A stretch of 38,937 nt of DNA from Gilliamella sp. Occ3-1. GTDB lineage: Bacteria; Pseudomonadota; Gammaproteobacteria; Enterobacterales; Orbaceae. This document shows positions 1 to 10,493 of this stretch, one piece after another. The DNA lies in the NCBI RefSeq assembly GCF_001690655.1, contig NZ_LZHQ01000021.1, positions 1-38,937 of the forward strand. The letters are read 5' to 3'. How positions within the stretch are numbered: position 1 is the stretch's first letter; each line of letters starts with the position of its first letter. The translations under genes and the position numbers were made by a program. A model generated the notes under the pieces. It ran no database searches and was not told the origin of the DNA. It saw nothing but the letters and a program-made list of their open reading frames with translations.

Positions 1-33
1 CAGCTTCAGGAAGAAATCATAAAAAAGCTTTAG
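1..33 (+). CDS. IS3-family OrfA, last 10 codons (partial)
   Basis: Frame 1 reads ...QLQEEIIKKL and stops at 31-33. This is the usual coiled-coil C-terminus of the small HTH protein (OrfA) encoded upstream of the IS3-family transposase. An A-rich slippery run lies at 21-26, just before the stop, and OrfB-like sequence (KKALVLT) continues in the -1 frame. That is the standard IS3 arrangement for making an OrfAB fusion by -1 frameshifting. The start and the left end of the element lie outside the window. Confidence 0.6.
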   Translation, partial: QLQEEIIKKL

Positions 34-859
34 TGCTCACAAAAAGGCACGTAAAACGTGGGCACAGCAACTACAACAAAATCATTCGGTTAGTATTGCT
101 ATGAATTGTGCCATTGTTGGCTTAAGCCGTTGTGCTTACTATTATCAACCTAAGTTACAGGATGATTCAGTGATTATTTCGGTGTTGAATGCTATCACAG
201 ACCGGCATTTACGCTGGGGCTTTCCTAAATGCTTTAATCGTATTAAAAAGCTCGGCTATAAATGGAATCATAAACGGGTGTATCGGGTGTATTGCCAATT
301 AAAGCTTAATCTCAGGGTAAAGCGTAAAAAACGTATTCCTCCACGATGCCTGGAAAGGTTATTAGTCCCCAATAAACAAGGTGAGTGCTGGTCAATGGAT
401 TTTATGAGTGACAGTAGTCGTAATCAGCGTCACTTTAGGACATTCAATGTCATCGATGACTTTAATCGTGAGGCGTTAGGCATTGATATTGCAGTAAGCT
501 TACCAGCAGGGAGAGTTACCCGTTACTTAGATAAATTGGCTGAATATCATGGGTATCCATTAAAAATACGCGTCGATAATGGGCCAGAATTTACAGGAAA
601 AACCTTTATAAACTGGGCTAAATCACATAATATAACCATTGATTATATCCAGCCCGGTAGCCCTTATCAAAATGGCTATATTGAACGATTTAATCGTACC
701 TATCGTACTGAAGTACTCGATTTATATCTTTTTAACAACTTAGCACAAGCAAAGAGAATAACCGAAGAATGGCTAACGATTTATAACACCGAAAGACCGC
801 ATGAGGCATTAAATAACATGACACCGATTGAGTATAAAACACTAAAACAGGCAGCTTAA
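26..859 (+). CDS. IS3-family transposase OrfB (DDE integrase), probably frameshifted near its start
   Basis: This is an IS3-family transposase catalytic subunit with an rve integrase core. The acidic triad is visible as MDF, DNGPEF and NGYIERFN, with 35 residues between the second Asp and the Glu (DD35E). The HTH_21-like N-terminal region includes VGLSRCAYYY. The first ATG in frame is at 101, but recognisable OrfB sequence (KKARKTWAQQL) extends upstream without a stop to about 23. OrfB begins as KKALVLT in frame 3 and then continues in frame 2; adding one A to the A5 run at 41-45 would join them. The copy therefore looks frameshifted, unless translation starts internally at 101 or this is a sequencing error. 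Confidence 0.85.
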   Translation, partial: SFSAHKKARKTWAQQLQQNHSVSIAMNCAIVGLSRCAYYYQPKLQDDSVIISVLNAITDRHLRWGFPKCFNRIKKLGYKWNHKRVYRVYCQLKLNLRVKRKKRIPPRCLERLLVPNKQGECWSMDFMSDSSRNQRHFRTFNVIDDFNREALGIDIAVSLPAGRVTRYLDKLAEYHGYPLKIRVDNGPEFTGKTFINWAKSHNITIDYIQPGSPYQNGYIERFNRTYRTEVLDLYLFNNLAQAKRITEEWLTIYNTERPHEALNNMTPIEYKTLKQAA

Positions 860-900
860 TTTTCTACGTAAGTTGTGTACTAAGTTTGGGATAACATTCA
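860..900 (+). mobile_element. Probable right end of the IS3-family element
   Basis: The 40 bases after the transposase stop are non-coding and run up to a CA-3' end (ataacattca at 891-900), as IS3 elements do. The left inverted repeat is outside the window, so the exact terminus cannot be confirmed; it may lie at 896 or 900. cmoB ends only 12 bases further on, so insertion was at the 3' edge of that gene. Confidence 0.35.
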
Positions 901-904
901 ATTT

Positions 905-925
905 ATAAAGCTCATGGAGCTTTAT
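905..925 (-). terminator. Inverted repeat overlapping the cmoB stop codon, possible terminator
   Basis: Perfect 9-base arms (ATAAAGCTC/GAGCTTTAT) with a 3-base loop span the cmoB stop codon. Read on the minus strand, the hairpin is followed only by an A/T-rich stretch and not a clean T-run. The IS may have inserted just after it and removed the tract. Confidence 0.35.
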
Positions 926-1904
926 TTGCTATGATATTATTTTTTGCGATAAAAATGGCTCGCATTGGGGCTGGATAGCCTTCAATTGTTTTGGTTGAAT
1001 CATCTGGATCTAAAAAGTCGGCAAGAGAATCTGATGTCATCCATTCTGTTTTGCGTTGTTCATCAAAATTAGTTAATGATATATCAACCATTTTTACATC
1101 TGAAAACCCGCATTTTTCCAGCCAATTAATCATTGTAGGAGTAGAAGGTATAAAATAGACATTACCCATTTGTGCATAACGATCACCTGGCATTAACGCT
1201 TGATGTAATTCTCCATCAATAACCAAAGTTTCAAGTACTAGTTGTCCACCTTCAACCAATTGATCCTTCAATTGGAATAAATGATCAAGTGGCGATCGAC
1301 GATGATATAAAACCCCCATTGAAAATACGGTATCAAAAGCATTAAGTTTAGGGAGATGTTCAATTCCAAGTGGTAATAAATGTGCTCGCTGATCGTTACC
1401 TAGTAGTTTACGAATAGCCTCAAATTGGCATAGATAAAGCGCCATAGGATCAATTCCGACAGCGAGTTTTGCTCCAGCGCCAATCATTCGCCATAAATGA
1501 TAACCACTGTTACAACCCACATCTAAAACAATTTTATCTTCTAAACAATCAATATGTTTAATTAAGCGTTCCCATTTCCAATCTGAACGCCATTCTGTAT
1601 CAATATCAATTCCATACAAGTGGAAAGGGCCTTTGCGCCATGGCATCATATTTTTTAATAATTGCATTATCCTTTGCTGTTCACCCGTAGAAAGAGACTC
1701 TTTTGATTTCGCTGTAACACTATGTAATAAATCAATTTGATAAGGTGAGATGGATGGTAAATGTTTAATACTGTTGAGCCATTGATTAAAGCGACTATCT
1801 ATGTTTTGTTTTTGCCAATTTGCGAGTTGTGCAGGTAATACTTCAAGCCAGCTACTAAGTCTATTTTTTGCGATAATCTGGTAAAAATCACCAAAATCAA
1901 TCAT
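912..1904 (-). CDS. cmoB: tRNA U34 carboxymethyltransferase CmoB
   Basis: CmoB transfers the carboxymethyl group of carboxy-S-adenosylmethionine to 5-hydroxyuridine at the wobble position of tRNA, giving cmo5U. The protein (330 aa) follows E. coli CmoB (323 aa) throughout: MIDFGxFY start, LLHSVTA, [12 protein letters not shown], the SAM-type motif [19 protein letters not shown] and PGDRYAQM. I placed the start at 1904, not six codons upstream at 1922, because the family starts MIDFG and an AAGGA lies about 6 bases before this ATG. It lies 37 bases downstream of cmoA on the same strand, so the two enzymes of the pathway are probably cotranscribed. Confidence 0.97.
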   Translation of the reverse strand: MIDFGDFYQIIAKNRLSSWLEVLPAQLANWQKQNIDSRFNQWLNSIKHLPSISPYQIDLLHSVTAKSKESLSTGEQQRIMQLLKNMMPWRKGPFHLYGIDIDTEWRSDWKWERLIKHIDCLEDKIVLDVGCNSGYHLWRMIGAGAKLAVGIDPMALYLCQFEAIRKLLGNDQRAHLLPLGIEHLPKLNAFDTVFSMGVLYHRRSPLDHLFQLKDQLVEGGQLVLETLVIDGELHQALMPGDRYAQMGNVYFIPSTPTMINWLEKCGFSDVKMVDISLTNFDEQRKTEWMTSDSLADFLDPDDSTKTIEGYPAPMRAIFIAKNNIIANKAP

Positions 1905-1941
1905 TCTGTTATCCTTTATCAATTACGCTTAAATTAATCTG

Positions 1942-2679
<738 letters not shown>

Positions 2680-2882
2680 TTATTGGTACGAAAAAATAAT
2701 TTTATTATGATATCATTATTTATATTTAATTGTTCAAATAATTATGAGTTTTGTTAATTTTTTCTATTTTGTTTATGGTTATTGTGATTAGTTCGCTTAA
2801 TGACTCGTTCTGAAATTGTGGTGATTGATATCGTATTAAAAAAGTACACAATAAATAGATTTATCTAAATAGGAATTTTACT

Positions 2883-3965
2883 TTGTCTTATCAACTTATT
2901 GTTAATAATGATCAGCTAGCTGAGTTTTGTTCAAAAATCGAAAAAAGTTCAGCGATTGCATTAGATACAGAATTTGTACGTACGTGTACATTTTATCCAC
3001 ATTTAGGTCTATTGCAGGTCTTTGATGGAAAACATGCTGCATTAATTGATCCAATCACTATTAGCGATTGGCAAGATTTTTTAACGATCTTAAAAAATCC
3101 TAAAATTGAAAAGTATTTCCACTCGTGTAGTGAAGATATTGAGGTTTTTCTTCATTACTTTGGAATGGTGCCGACTCCTATTATTGATAGCCAAATATTG
3201 GCTTCTTTTTTAGATAATCCGTTAAGTTCTGGTTATGCCTGTTTAGTAAAAAAATATTTAGAAGTAGAGCTAGATAAAAGTGAAACTCGAACAGACTGGT
3301 TAAAACGACCATTAACCGAAAAACAGTGTGAGTACGCTATTAATGATGTGTTATATCTTTTTCCATTAGTAAACATTCTAAAATCACAATTAACCGAAAA
3401 TGATTATTTGCAAGCCGCTTATCAAGAGTGCCAAATGGCGGTGGTTCGTAAATGTACAGTGATAGATCCAAACAACGCTTATCTAAATATTAAAAATAGT
3501 TGGCAATTGAAAGGGAAAAGTCTAGGTCAATTGTATAAATTAGCAAGTTGGCGATATAATTTGTCCAAAGAGCAAGATATCGCTTTAAATTTTGTTATAC
3601 GCGAAGAAGTTTTGTGGAAAATAGCACGTTATTTACCGTCTTCATTAGCTGAACTTGATAAATTAGGGATGAAAGGTAAAGAAATTCGTTTATATGGGCA
3701 AAAAATTCTCGATATTTTATCTGAACCGATACCCGAGGTACCACTTATTCGTAGAATTAATACTTATCCCGATTTCAAGAAGATCTCGGATGAATTAAAA
3801 AAAGCGGCTCAAATCATTTCATCAAAAACAGGGCTTAATCAAGATTTATTACTTTCGCGCCGATTAATTAATCAATATATTAAATGGAAAATTGATAAAA
3901 AAGGTGACGTACCAGAAATATTAACTGGTTGGCGTCAACCCTTGTTTAGTAAATATTGTTTGTGA
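2883..3965 (+). CDS. rnd: Ribonuclease D
   Basis: RNase D is a 3'-5' exoribonuclease that helps mature tRNA and other small RNA 3' ends. The DEDDy catalytic set is visible: D28 and E30 in LDTEF, D85 in SEDIEVF, and Y151/D155 in CEYAINDV. An HRDC-type region follows (about residues 210-290, with NFVIREE and LGMKGKEIR). At 360 aa it is slightly shorter than E. coli RNase D (375 aa). The start codon is TTG at 2883, preceded by AGGA. E. coli rnd also starts with UUG, so a weak start may be a conserved way of limiting expression. It is convergent with mtn. Confidence 0.96.
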   Translation: MSYQLIVNNDQLAEFCSKIEKSSAIALDTEFVRTCTFYPHLGLLQVFDGKHAALIDPITISDWQDFLTILKNPKIEKYFHSCSEDIEVFLHYFGMVPTPIIDSQILASFLDNPLSSGYACLVKKYLEVELDKSETRTDWLKRPLTEKQCEYAINDVLYLFPLVNILKSQLTENDYLQAAYQECQMAVVRKCTVIDPNNAYLNIKNSWQLKGKSLGQLYKLASWRYNLSKEQDIALNFVIREEVLWKIARYLPSSLAELDKLGMKGKEIRLYGQKILDILSEPIPEVPLIRRINTYPDFKKISDELKKAAQIISSKTGLNQDLLLSRRLINQYIKWKIDKKGDVPEILTGWRQPLFSKYCL

Positions 3966-3992
3966 CATCAGTATGCTATTTTTGAAAAGAGT

Positions 3993-4685
3993 TTAGGCTA
4001 GCTCGCTTAACATTGATTCAACAATTAAGGACGATTGTGTGGCTGCAAGTTTTAAAAATGACTGAAAATCCATTGCTGATTCATTATCACCATTATCTGA
4101 GATTGCTCTTACCACTACAAACGGTACCTTAAATAGCCAGCAGACATGCCCAATTGCTGCGGCTTCCATTTCTACCGCTATGGCATTTGGAAAGGTTTGT
4201 TTGATCCGTTCTAATGTATCTTTACCATTAATAAATGCATCACCACTACCAATTGATCCTTCAACTGCATTAACACCTTGTTTTTTTATACATGATTTGG
4301 CTAATGATTGATATTGTTGGCTTGCTTCAAATACAACAGGGCAACCGGACATTTGCCCTGGTTTATAACCAAAAGCGGTTAAATCGACATCATGATAAAA
4401 TACGTCTTTTGATACGATAATGTCACCAATATTGAGTTCGGTTGAAAGTCCTCCAGCTGAACCCGTATTAATAACGGCATCAACCTTGTAATTATTTAAT
4501 AATAATGTTGTGCCTGAAGCTGCGGCTACTTTACCAATGCCTGATTGAAGTAGAACTATTTCACAACCAGCAATTTGACCAAGGTGAAAATCACAACCTA
4601 AATGGCGTTCAACTTGATAATGGGTAATTTTACTTTTTAATATGGCAACTTCTTCTTCCATTGCAGCAATAATAGCGATTTTCAT
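3993..4685 (-). CDS. mtn: 5'-methylthioadenosine/S-adenosylhomocysteine nucleosidase
   Basis: MTAN hydrolyses 5'-methylthioadenosine, S-adenosylhomocysteine and 5'-deoxyadenosine to adenine plus the thioribose product. It removes inhibitory by-products of SAM enzymes and feeds methionine salvage. The 230 aa protein matches E. coli Mtn (Pfs; 232 aa). The catalytic and binding residues sit at the E. coli positions: E12 in MEEE, E174 in VEMEAAA and D197 in [15 protein letters not shown] and SGDAFING are also present. Two SAM-dependent systems (cmoAB, rlmC) are encoded nearby, but I see no operon link. Only 27 bases separate its stop from that of convergent rnd. Confidence 0.97.
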   Translation of the reverse strand: MKIAIIAAMEEEVAILKSKITHYQVERHLGCDFHLGQIAGCEIVLLQSGIGKVAAASGTTLLLNNYKVDAVINTGSAGGLSTELNIGDIIVSKDVFYHDVDLTAFGYKPGQMSGCPVVFEASQQYQSLAKSCIKKQGVNAVEGSIGSGDAFINGKDTLERIKQTFPNAIAVEMEAAAIGHVCWLFKVPFVVVRAISDNGDNESAMDFQSFLKLAATQSSLIVESMLSELA

Positions 4686-4783
4686 ACGATCCTCTGGCTT
4701 AGTTTGGGTAACTTCTATTTAAGTGTGATATCATAATTGCAGAAGATTAGCTTGACAATATATGAATAAAACGGAGATAAAAA

Positions 4784-5554
4784 TTGAAAACAATTTTTAT
4801 TACAGGCTGTTCAAGTGGAATAGGACTTATTTCAGCCATTGCATTAAAAAAACGTGGTTATCGTGTTATTGCGTCTTGTCGCAAAAAGTCTGACCAGCAA
4901 AAATTAATTGAACAAGGATTTGAAACTGTATTACTTGATTTAGATAATCCTGATTCTGTTCATTTAGCCGCTAAAGAAGTGTTAACTATGACAGGCGGGC
5001 AATTATATGCATTATTTAATAATGCCGGCTTTGGAGTATATGGGCGATTAGCAACAATTAGCCGAGAGCAGTTAGAGTCTCAATTCTCAACCAATTTCTT
5101 TGGTGTACATCAGTTAACTCAGTTACTACTTCCTGCAATGCTTGCAGAAAATGAAGGACGTATTATTCAAACCAGCTCAATTGTTGGCATTGTTGCCACT
5201 CCTGGTAGAGGAGCTTATTCAGCAAGTAAATATGCTTTAGAAGCATGGTCTGATGTACTAAGATTAGAATTAGCTAATACCAATATCAAAGTTAGTTTAA
5301 TTGAACCGGGGCCATTAAAAACGCATTTTTCAGATAATGTTAATCAAATAGAAAAAGAAAATATTGTAAAAAATCCACCTATTGCCAAACGATTTACGTT
5401 ACCGCCAGAAGCTTTGTTACCTTACTTATTTCATGCGCTTGAACATAGAACTCCAAAAATACGTTACAGGGTAACAAAAATAACAAAAATAGCGGCTATT
5501 ACTAAACGTTTGCTTCCTGATAGATTAATGGATAGAATTTTAAAAAATAAATAA
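4784..5554 (+). CDS. ybbO: SDR-family NADP-dependent aldehyde reductase YbbO
   Basis: This is a classical short-chain dehydrogenase/reductase. The nucleotide-binding TGCSSGIG motif is at residues 8-15, NNAG is at 79-82, and the YxxxK pair is Y145/K149 in GRGAYSASKYALE. SLIEPGP follows. The sequence follows E. coli YbbO closely (LFNNAGFGxYG, NFFGxHQLT, LLPDRLMDRIL), a protein reported to reduce aldehydes with NADPH. The start is TTG at 4784 with a GGAG about 6 bases upstream. It is 27 bases from cnoX on the same strand, the same pairing as in E. coli, which suggests an operon for stress or aldehyde defence. Confidence 0.9.
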   Translation: MKTIFITGCSSGIGLISAIALKKRGYRVIASCRKKSDQQKLIEQGFETVLLDLDNPDSVHLAAKEVLTMTGGQLYALFNNAGFGVYGRLATISREQLESQFSTNFFGVHQLTQLLLPAMLAENEGRIIQTSSIVGIVATPGRGAYSASKYALEAWSDVLRLELANTNIKVSLIEPGPLKTHFSDNVNQIEKENIVKNPPIAKRFTLPPEALLPYLFHALEHRTPKIRYRVTKITKIAAITKRLLPDRLMDRILKNK

Positions 5555-5581
5555 TGAATCAAAGTATTCTTAGGACATAAT

Positions 5582-6451
5582 ATGCAAAATCAATTTATTT
5601 TTGATGTTAATGAACAAAATATTCAAGAGATTATAAAAAGATCTTCTCAATCCCCTGTGTTGTTTTATTTTTGGTCATCAAGAAGTCCCAATTATGAAGC
5701 AATGACTCAAACTTTAACTAAATTAGCTAATGAACATCATGGTCAATTTATTTTGGCAAGTGTTAATTGCGATGAAGAGCAAATGCTGGCTGCTCAATTT
5801 GGTTTGCGGGCCATTCCAACTGTTTATTTATTTCAAAATGGTCAACCTGTAGATGGCTTTCAAGGTCCTCAATCCGAAGAAACCATTAAAACTTTTTTAG
5901 AAAAAGTGCTACCAAATGAAGATGAGCTTAAATTAATTGAAGCACAAAATTTATTTCATGAAGCTAAATATGAAGAAGCATTACCACTGTTACGGCAAAC
6001 CTGGAAATCATTAACCGATCATTTGGGTAAACCGAGAACCGATATTGCATTAATGCTAATAAAATCACAAATTGAACTTAAACAGCTAAGTGAAGCAAAA
6101 GAAGTGCTGGCAACTATTCCGCTACAAGATCAAGATTCAAGCTATCATGGATTACAAGCCGAAATTGAATTACTTGAACAAGCTGCTAATTCTCCAGAAT
6201 TACAACAATTACAGGCAGAATTTGCTCAACATCCTGATAACGTTGAACTAATGATTCAATTGTCTTCCCAATTAATGCATGTAGGGCGTCATGAGGAAGC
6301 ATTAGAGTTGTTATTCAAACCATTGACAAAAGATATTAATGCTGGTGACGGGCAAGTGAAGAAAACATTACTCGATTTATTGGCGGCATTAGGAACAAGT
6401 AATCCGTTAGCTAGTAGTTATCGACGTAAATTGTATACTTTATTATATTAA
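5582..6451 (+). CDS. cnoX: Chaperedoxin CnoX (YbbN)
   Basis: CnoX has an N-terminal thioredoxin-like domain (about residues 1-110) and a C-terminal TPR-like domain (about 115-289). In E. coli it protects proteins from aggregation and overoxidation and hands them to GroEL or DnaK. The 289 aa protein carries long blocks shared with E. coli CnoX: AAQFGLRAIPTVYLFQNGQP, TIPLQDQDS, GRHEEALELLF and a C-terminal YRRKLYTLLY. In E. coli the redox cysteines are C38 (in SQHC) and C63. Here position 38 is Tyr (SPNY) and C63 is kept (VNCDEEQM). It is probably cotranscribed with ybbO and converges with map on a shared hairpin. Confidence 0.94.
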   Translation: MQNQFIFDVNEQNIQEIIKRSSQSPVLFYFWSSRSPNYEAMTQTLTKLANEHHGQFILASVNCDEEQMLAAQFGLRAIPTVYLFQNGQPVDGFQGPQSEETIKTFLEKVLPNEDELKLIEAQNLFHEAKYEEALPLLRQTWKSLTDHLGKPRTDIALMLIKSQIELKQLSEAKEVLATIPLQDQDSSYHGLQAEIELLEQAANSPELQQLQAEFAQHPDNVELMIQLSSQLMHVGRHEEALELLFKPLTKDINAGDGQVKKTLLDLLAALGTSNPLASSYRRKLYTLLY

Positions 6452-6477
6452 GATTTATGAAATTTAATAAAGCGAAA

Positions 6478-6506
6478 GGATTCAACAATAAACTATTGTT
6501 GAATCC
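6478..6506. terminator. Bidirectional terminator between cnoX and map
   Basis: A perfect 13-base inverted repeat (GGATTCAACAATA, loop aac, TATTGTTGAATCC) lies between two convergent genes. It has A-rich sequence on the left and a partly T-rich tail on the right, so it can end transcription from both sides. Confidence 0.75.
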
Positions 6507-6513
6507 ACTTTAT

Positions 6514-7302
6514 TTAGTGTTCAATAATGCGGGGAAAATCTTCGTTACTGCGTAATGTTAAGACTTCAACACCATTTTCAGTAACCAAGATAGTGTGTTC
6601 ATACTGAGCCGAAAGTCCATGATCTTTGGTTTTAACCGTCCAGCCATCTTTCATGGTACGAGTACGCCAGTCACCAGTATTTACCATTGGTTCAATGGTA
6701 AAGGTCATTCCTGGTTTTAAAATTACACCGCCGTCATCAGCGTCATAATGTAAAACTTGAGGTTCGTCATGATAGACTTCACCAATACCATGACCACAAT
6801 ATTCACGAACTGAAGAAAAACCAAACTTATCGACATATTTTTGTATCGTTTTACCAATTTCCTTTAAACGAATGCCAGGTTTGATAATTTTAATCGCCTC
6901 GTAAAGGCTCTCTTGTGTAACTTGGCATAATTTTTCACCTGTGATAGTTGGCTTACCAACAATGTACATTTTAGATGTATCGCCATGAAAACCATCTTTA
7001 ATAACTGTCACATCAATATTTAGAATATCGCCATCTTTTAACTTTTTGTCAAAACTTGGAATACCATGACAAACCACATCATTAATTGAAATACAACTAG
7101 TATGTTGATAACCATGATAACCAATATTAGCCGGAATAGCTTTTTGGACATTGACGATATGTTCATAACAGATCTTGTCTAGTTCACCTGTAGTAATACC
7201 GGGTTTAACATAAGGCTCTATCATTTCTAAAACTTCAGCAGCGAGTTTGCCTGCTATACGCATTTTTTCTATTTCAGCAGGGGTTTTTAACTTTATAGAC
7301 AT
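6514..7302 (-). CDS. map: Methionine aminopeptidase, type I
   Basis: MAP removes the initiator methionine from nascent proteins. The five metal ligands fall at the E. coli positions: D97 and D108 (NIDVTVIKDGFHGDTS), H171 (CGHGIG), E204 (FTIEPM) and E235 (YEHTILV). Length (262 aa) is the normal single-domain type Ia form without a zinc-finger extension. It is a monocistronic-looking gene on the minus strand, divergent from rlmC and convergent with cnoX. Confidence 0.98.
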   Translation of the reverse strand: MSIKLKTPAEIEKMRIAGKLAAEVLEMIEPYVKPGITTGELDKICYEHIVNVQKAIPANIGYHGYQHTSCISINDVVCHGIPSFDKKLKDGDILNIDVTVIKDGFHGDTSKMYIVGKPTITGEKLCQVTQESLYEAIKIIKPGIRLKEIGKTIQKYVDKFGFSSVREYCGHGIGEVYHDEPQVLHYDADDGGVILKPGMTFTIEPMVNTGDWRTRTMKDGWTVKTKDHGLSAQYEHTILVTENGVEVLTLRSNEDFPRIIEH

Positions 7303-7529
7303 TAATTTTTTCCTTTAATATTAATGGCAATATCCTATCATACAGCACTATTTCGTCAAATTATACCAGAGAATTAATTATACCTTTTTCTTATATTCCT
7401 TATTCCTATAATTTTTTGTAAAAAAGTTTCAGGAAAATATATGTTTTAGTATAAAATTCAAAACTATTCTTATATTCGTTCGATATTCTGTATATAATTA
7501 TACCCATTATAAAAAAGGCTTTAATCGCA

Positions 7530-8672
7530 ATGCAATGTCACTTTTACCAACAAAAAAAGTGTTTATCTTGCCAATGGATAGAACATCCTTATCATGTACA
7601 ACTGGCAGAAAAACAAAATAAGTTATTACAACAATTAACTCATTTTAAACCAAACGAGGTTAAAGAACCTTTTGCTAGTCATGAAACCGCTTTTCGTAAT
7701 AAAGCAAAGATGGCAGTGTTAGGCAGTGTTGAAAAGCCCGTTTTAGGAATACAAACGGAGAATGAGGCAGTCGATTTATGTGATTGTCCTCTTTACTCAA
7801 ACAGTATGCAAAATATCCTAAAACTTATTCGAACTTTCATTCGTAAACAAGGGCTTATTCCTTATAATATTAATAAGCGTAAAGGGGAGTTGAAATTTGT
7901 TATAATTACTGAAAGTAAAATTGAGAGTACGAGCAACTTTATGTTGCGATTTGTTTTAAAATCATACAAGTTTGTTGCTAAAATAAATGATTCTATTAAA
8001 CAATTACAAGACAAAATTCAAAACTTAGACGTAATCTCGATAAATATTCAACCAAATCATGCGGCTATTTTAGAAGGTGAAGAAGAAATAGTCTTAACTG
8101 ATAATTCATTTCTTCCGATAACTTTAAATAACACTCCTCTTTTTATTAAACCTAAAAGCTTTTTTCAAACAAATCCATATGTTGCCAGCAGCCTTTATAA
8201 AACAGCAAGTGACTGGGTCACAGATTTACCTATTCAGTCTATTTGGGATATGTTTTGTGGGGTAGGTGGTTTTGGGTTAAGTTGTGCTAACCTTGTTGCT
8301 GAGAAAAATATTAGCCTTACAGGTATTGAAATTAATTCAGACGCAATAGAGTGTGCAACTAAATCAGCAAAAAAATTAGGTTTTAAACAATTAAACTTCA
8401 AAGCATTTGACGCAACACAATACGCTACAGCTCAAAAAAATGTACCGGATTTAGTTTTACTAAATCCCCCAAGACGAGGGGCAGGTAAAGTACTTATGCA
8501 GTATTTGAAACAAATGGCACCTAATTATATTATGTATTCAAGTTGTAACTTATTTTCATTAGTTGATGATTTAATGTTACTGCCAAATTATCAAATCCAA
8601 AAAGTAAAATTATTTGACATGTTTCCGCATACTTCACATATGGAAGTATTAATTTTATTGCAACGATTATAA
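7530..8672 (+). CDS. rlmC: 23S rRNA (uracil-747-C5)-methyltransferase RlmC
   Basis: This SAM-dependent RNA m5U methyltransferase of the TrmA/RumA family, by homology RlmC (RumB), acts on U747 of 23S rRNA. The cysteines expected to bind a [4Fe-4S] cluster are visible: C3, C11, C14 and C86 (CxxxxxxxCxxC plus LCDCPLY). A central region with FRNKAKMAVxGSVEKPxLG follows, then the SAM motif DMFCGVGGFGL, NPPRRGAGK, the catalytic cysteine in YSSCN and the FDMFPHTxHMEVL ending. Length is 380 aa against 375 in E. coli. There is no TRAM domain, as expected for RlmC. Confidence 0.96.
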   Translation: MQCHFYQQKKCLSCQWIEHPYHVQLAEKQNKLLQQLTHFKPNEVKEPFASHETAFRNKAKMAVLGSVEKPVLGIQTENEAVDLCDCPLYSNSMQNILKLIRTFIRKQGLIPYNINKRKGELKFVIITESKIESTSNFMLRFVLKSYKFVAKINDSIKQLQDKIQNLDVISINIQPNHAAILEGEEEIVLTDNSFLPITLNNTPLFIKPKSFFQTNPYVASSLYKTASDWVTDLPIQSIWDMFCGVGGFGLSCANLVAEKNISLTGIEINSDAIECATKSAKKLGFKQLNFKAFDATQYATAQKNVPDLVLLNPPRRGAGKVLMQYLKQMAPNYIMYSSCNLFSLVDDLMLLPNYQIQKVKLFDMFPHTSHMEVLILLQRL

Positions 8673-8703
8673 ATAAAATAGATTTATGATAAATATTATA
8701 TGT

Positions 8704-8740
8704 GCTATTTCCTATCCATGAAATAGCTGTTATTTTTTAA
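8704..8740 (+). terminator. Intrinsic terminator after rlmC
   Basis: A perfect 8-base stem (GCTATTTC/GAAATAGC) with an 8-base loop is followed after a few bases by a six-T run. It lies 31 bases after the rlmC stop. Confidence 0.6.
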
Positions 8741-8924
8741 AAGTTGTCATGCTTTTAAGATCAAATTATTTGTAATAAAAATAGTAAATTATAGTTTTTA
8801 GGATTGCTATATTACGACGTATAATGCTTTTTATTCCAAATGTTGTCATAAATTAGCCCATCGCATAATTTTAAATTATGCTAATATAAATATCAAATAA
8901 CTAAATTTTAAGGAAGCGCAAAAT

Positions 8925-10493
8925 ATGATTCCTGATGTTTCAAAAGCACTTAGTTGGTTAGAAAAACACTACACCATTTTACAAGGTATTCAACGTGGTA
9001 TTGAACGAGAAACTTTACGTATTTTGCCTGATGGATCATTGTCAAAAACGCCATTTCCTTCAAAAATTGGTGCTGCGTTAACCCACCCTTGGATAACAAC
9101 TGATTTTGCCGAATCAATGTTAGAATTTATCACGCCAGTTAATACTAATATAGATTATATGTTGACGTTTTTGCGCGATTTGCATCGTTATGCTAGCGTA
9201 AATATTGGTGATGAAATGATGTGGCCTTTAAGTATGCCTTGTTTTGTTGCAAACAAAAAAGATATTATTCTTGCTCAATATGGTACTTCTAATGAAGGTC
9301 GCTTTAAAACGATTTATCGTGAAGGATTGAAAAACCGCTATGGTGCAATGATGCAGACCATTTCAGGTGTTCACTATAATTTTTCACTACCAACTGCATT
9401 TTGGCAAGCAAGAGAAGGGGTTAAAAATACCGAAGAAGGTAAAGCTATAATTTCTGAAGGTTATTTTACCTTAATACGAAATTATTATCGTTTTGGTTGG
9501 GTTATTCCTTATTTATTTGGTGCATCGCCATCAATGTGTTCTTCATTTATTCAAGATCCAGTTAAAGCACAAGCCTTTATTGAACAAACAAATGGCAACT
9601 GCTATTTGCCTTATGCAACTTCTTTAAGATTAAGTGATATTGGATACACCAATAATGCTCAAAAACAGCTTGGTATTACTTTTAACCATTTGGAGACATA
9701 TGTAGAGGGACTAAAACGTGCAACGCGCACAGAGTCTGCAGATTTTGCTAAGTTAGGAATTAAAGTGGATGGGCATTATCGCCAATTAAATGATAATGTA
9801 TTACAGATTGAAAATGAGTTTTACGCACCTATTCGACCTAAACGAGTGCCAATGGCAGGGGAATCTCCATCGGATGCACTTTTGCGTGGTGGTATTGAGT
9901 ATATTGAAGTAAGAGCATTAGATGTTAATCCATTTTCGCCAATAGGAATTACTGAAGATCAAATACGTTTTATAGATCTATTTTTAATTTGGTGTGCACT
10001 AGCACCAGCCCCAGAGATGAGTAGTAAAGAACTTGAATGTGCTAAATTGAATTGGAATAGAGTCATAATAGAAGGGCGAAAACCAGGACTTGAGATTGGT
10101 ATTGGCTGTGAAAGTAATCGAGAGCCATTATCTAAAGTTGGTCACGAATTATTTAAAGATTTGTTACGTGTTGCTGATGTTTTAGATCATCAAGATGATA
10201 TGCAGCGTTATCGTAATGTTTGTGAACGTCTAGATTTAATGTTTGATCAACCTGAATTAACTTTATCAGCAAGAACATTGCAAGCAATAAGTGATTTAGG
10301 TACAGCAGAATTTGGTTTAGCTTTAGCAAATCAATATAAAAAACAGCTTATGGTAGAACCTTTAGCATTATTAACCGAAGGTGATTTTGTACAACAACGC
10401 AATTTATCTATTGAGAAACAGGTAAAGAAAGAGCAGAATGATACTCTATCTTTTGATCAATATTTAAAAAATTTGAACGACAAAAATGTTTAA
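8925..10493 (+). CDS. gshA: Glutamate-cysteine ligase
   Basis: GshA joins L-glutamate and L-cysteine with ATP, the first and rate-limiting step of glutathione synthesis. The 522 aa protein is the proteobacterial type 1 GshA (E. coli 518 aa). It shows GIERETLRI near the N-terminus, [54 protein letters not shown] and [17 protein letters not shown]. The ATG at 8925 has AAGGA about 11 bases upstream. It overlaps yafD by 8 bases, so translation of the two is likely coupled. No gshB is seen in this window. Confidence 0.97.
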   Translation: MIPDVSKALSWLEKHYTILQGIQRGIERETLRILPDGSLSKTPFPSKIGAALTHPWITTDFAESMLEFITPVNTNIDYMLTFLRDLHRYASVNIGDEMMWPLSMPCFVANKKDIILAQYGTSNEGRFKTIYREGLKNRYGAMMQTISGVHYNFSLPTAFWQAREGVKNTEEGKAIISEGYFTLIRNYYRFGWVIPYLFGASPSMCSSFIQDPVKAQAFIEQTNGNCYLPYATSLRLSDIGYTNNAQKQLGITFNHLETYVEGLKRATRTESADFAKLGIKVDGHYRQLNDNVLQIENEFYAPIRPKRVPMAGESPSDALLRGGIEYIEVRALDVNPFSPIGITEDQIRFIDLFLIWCALAPAPEMSSKELECAKLNWNRVIIEGRKPGLEIGIGCESNREPLSKVGHELFKDLLRVADVLDHQDDMQRYRNVCERLDLMFDQPELTLSARTLQAISDLGTAEFGLALANQYKKQLMVEPLALLTEGDFVQQRNLSIEKQVKKEQNDTLSFDQYLKNLNDKNV

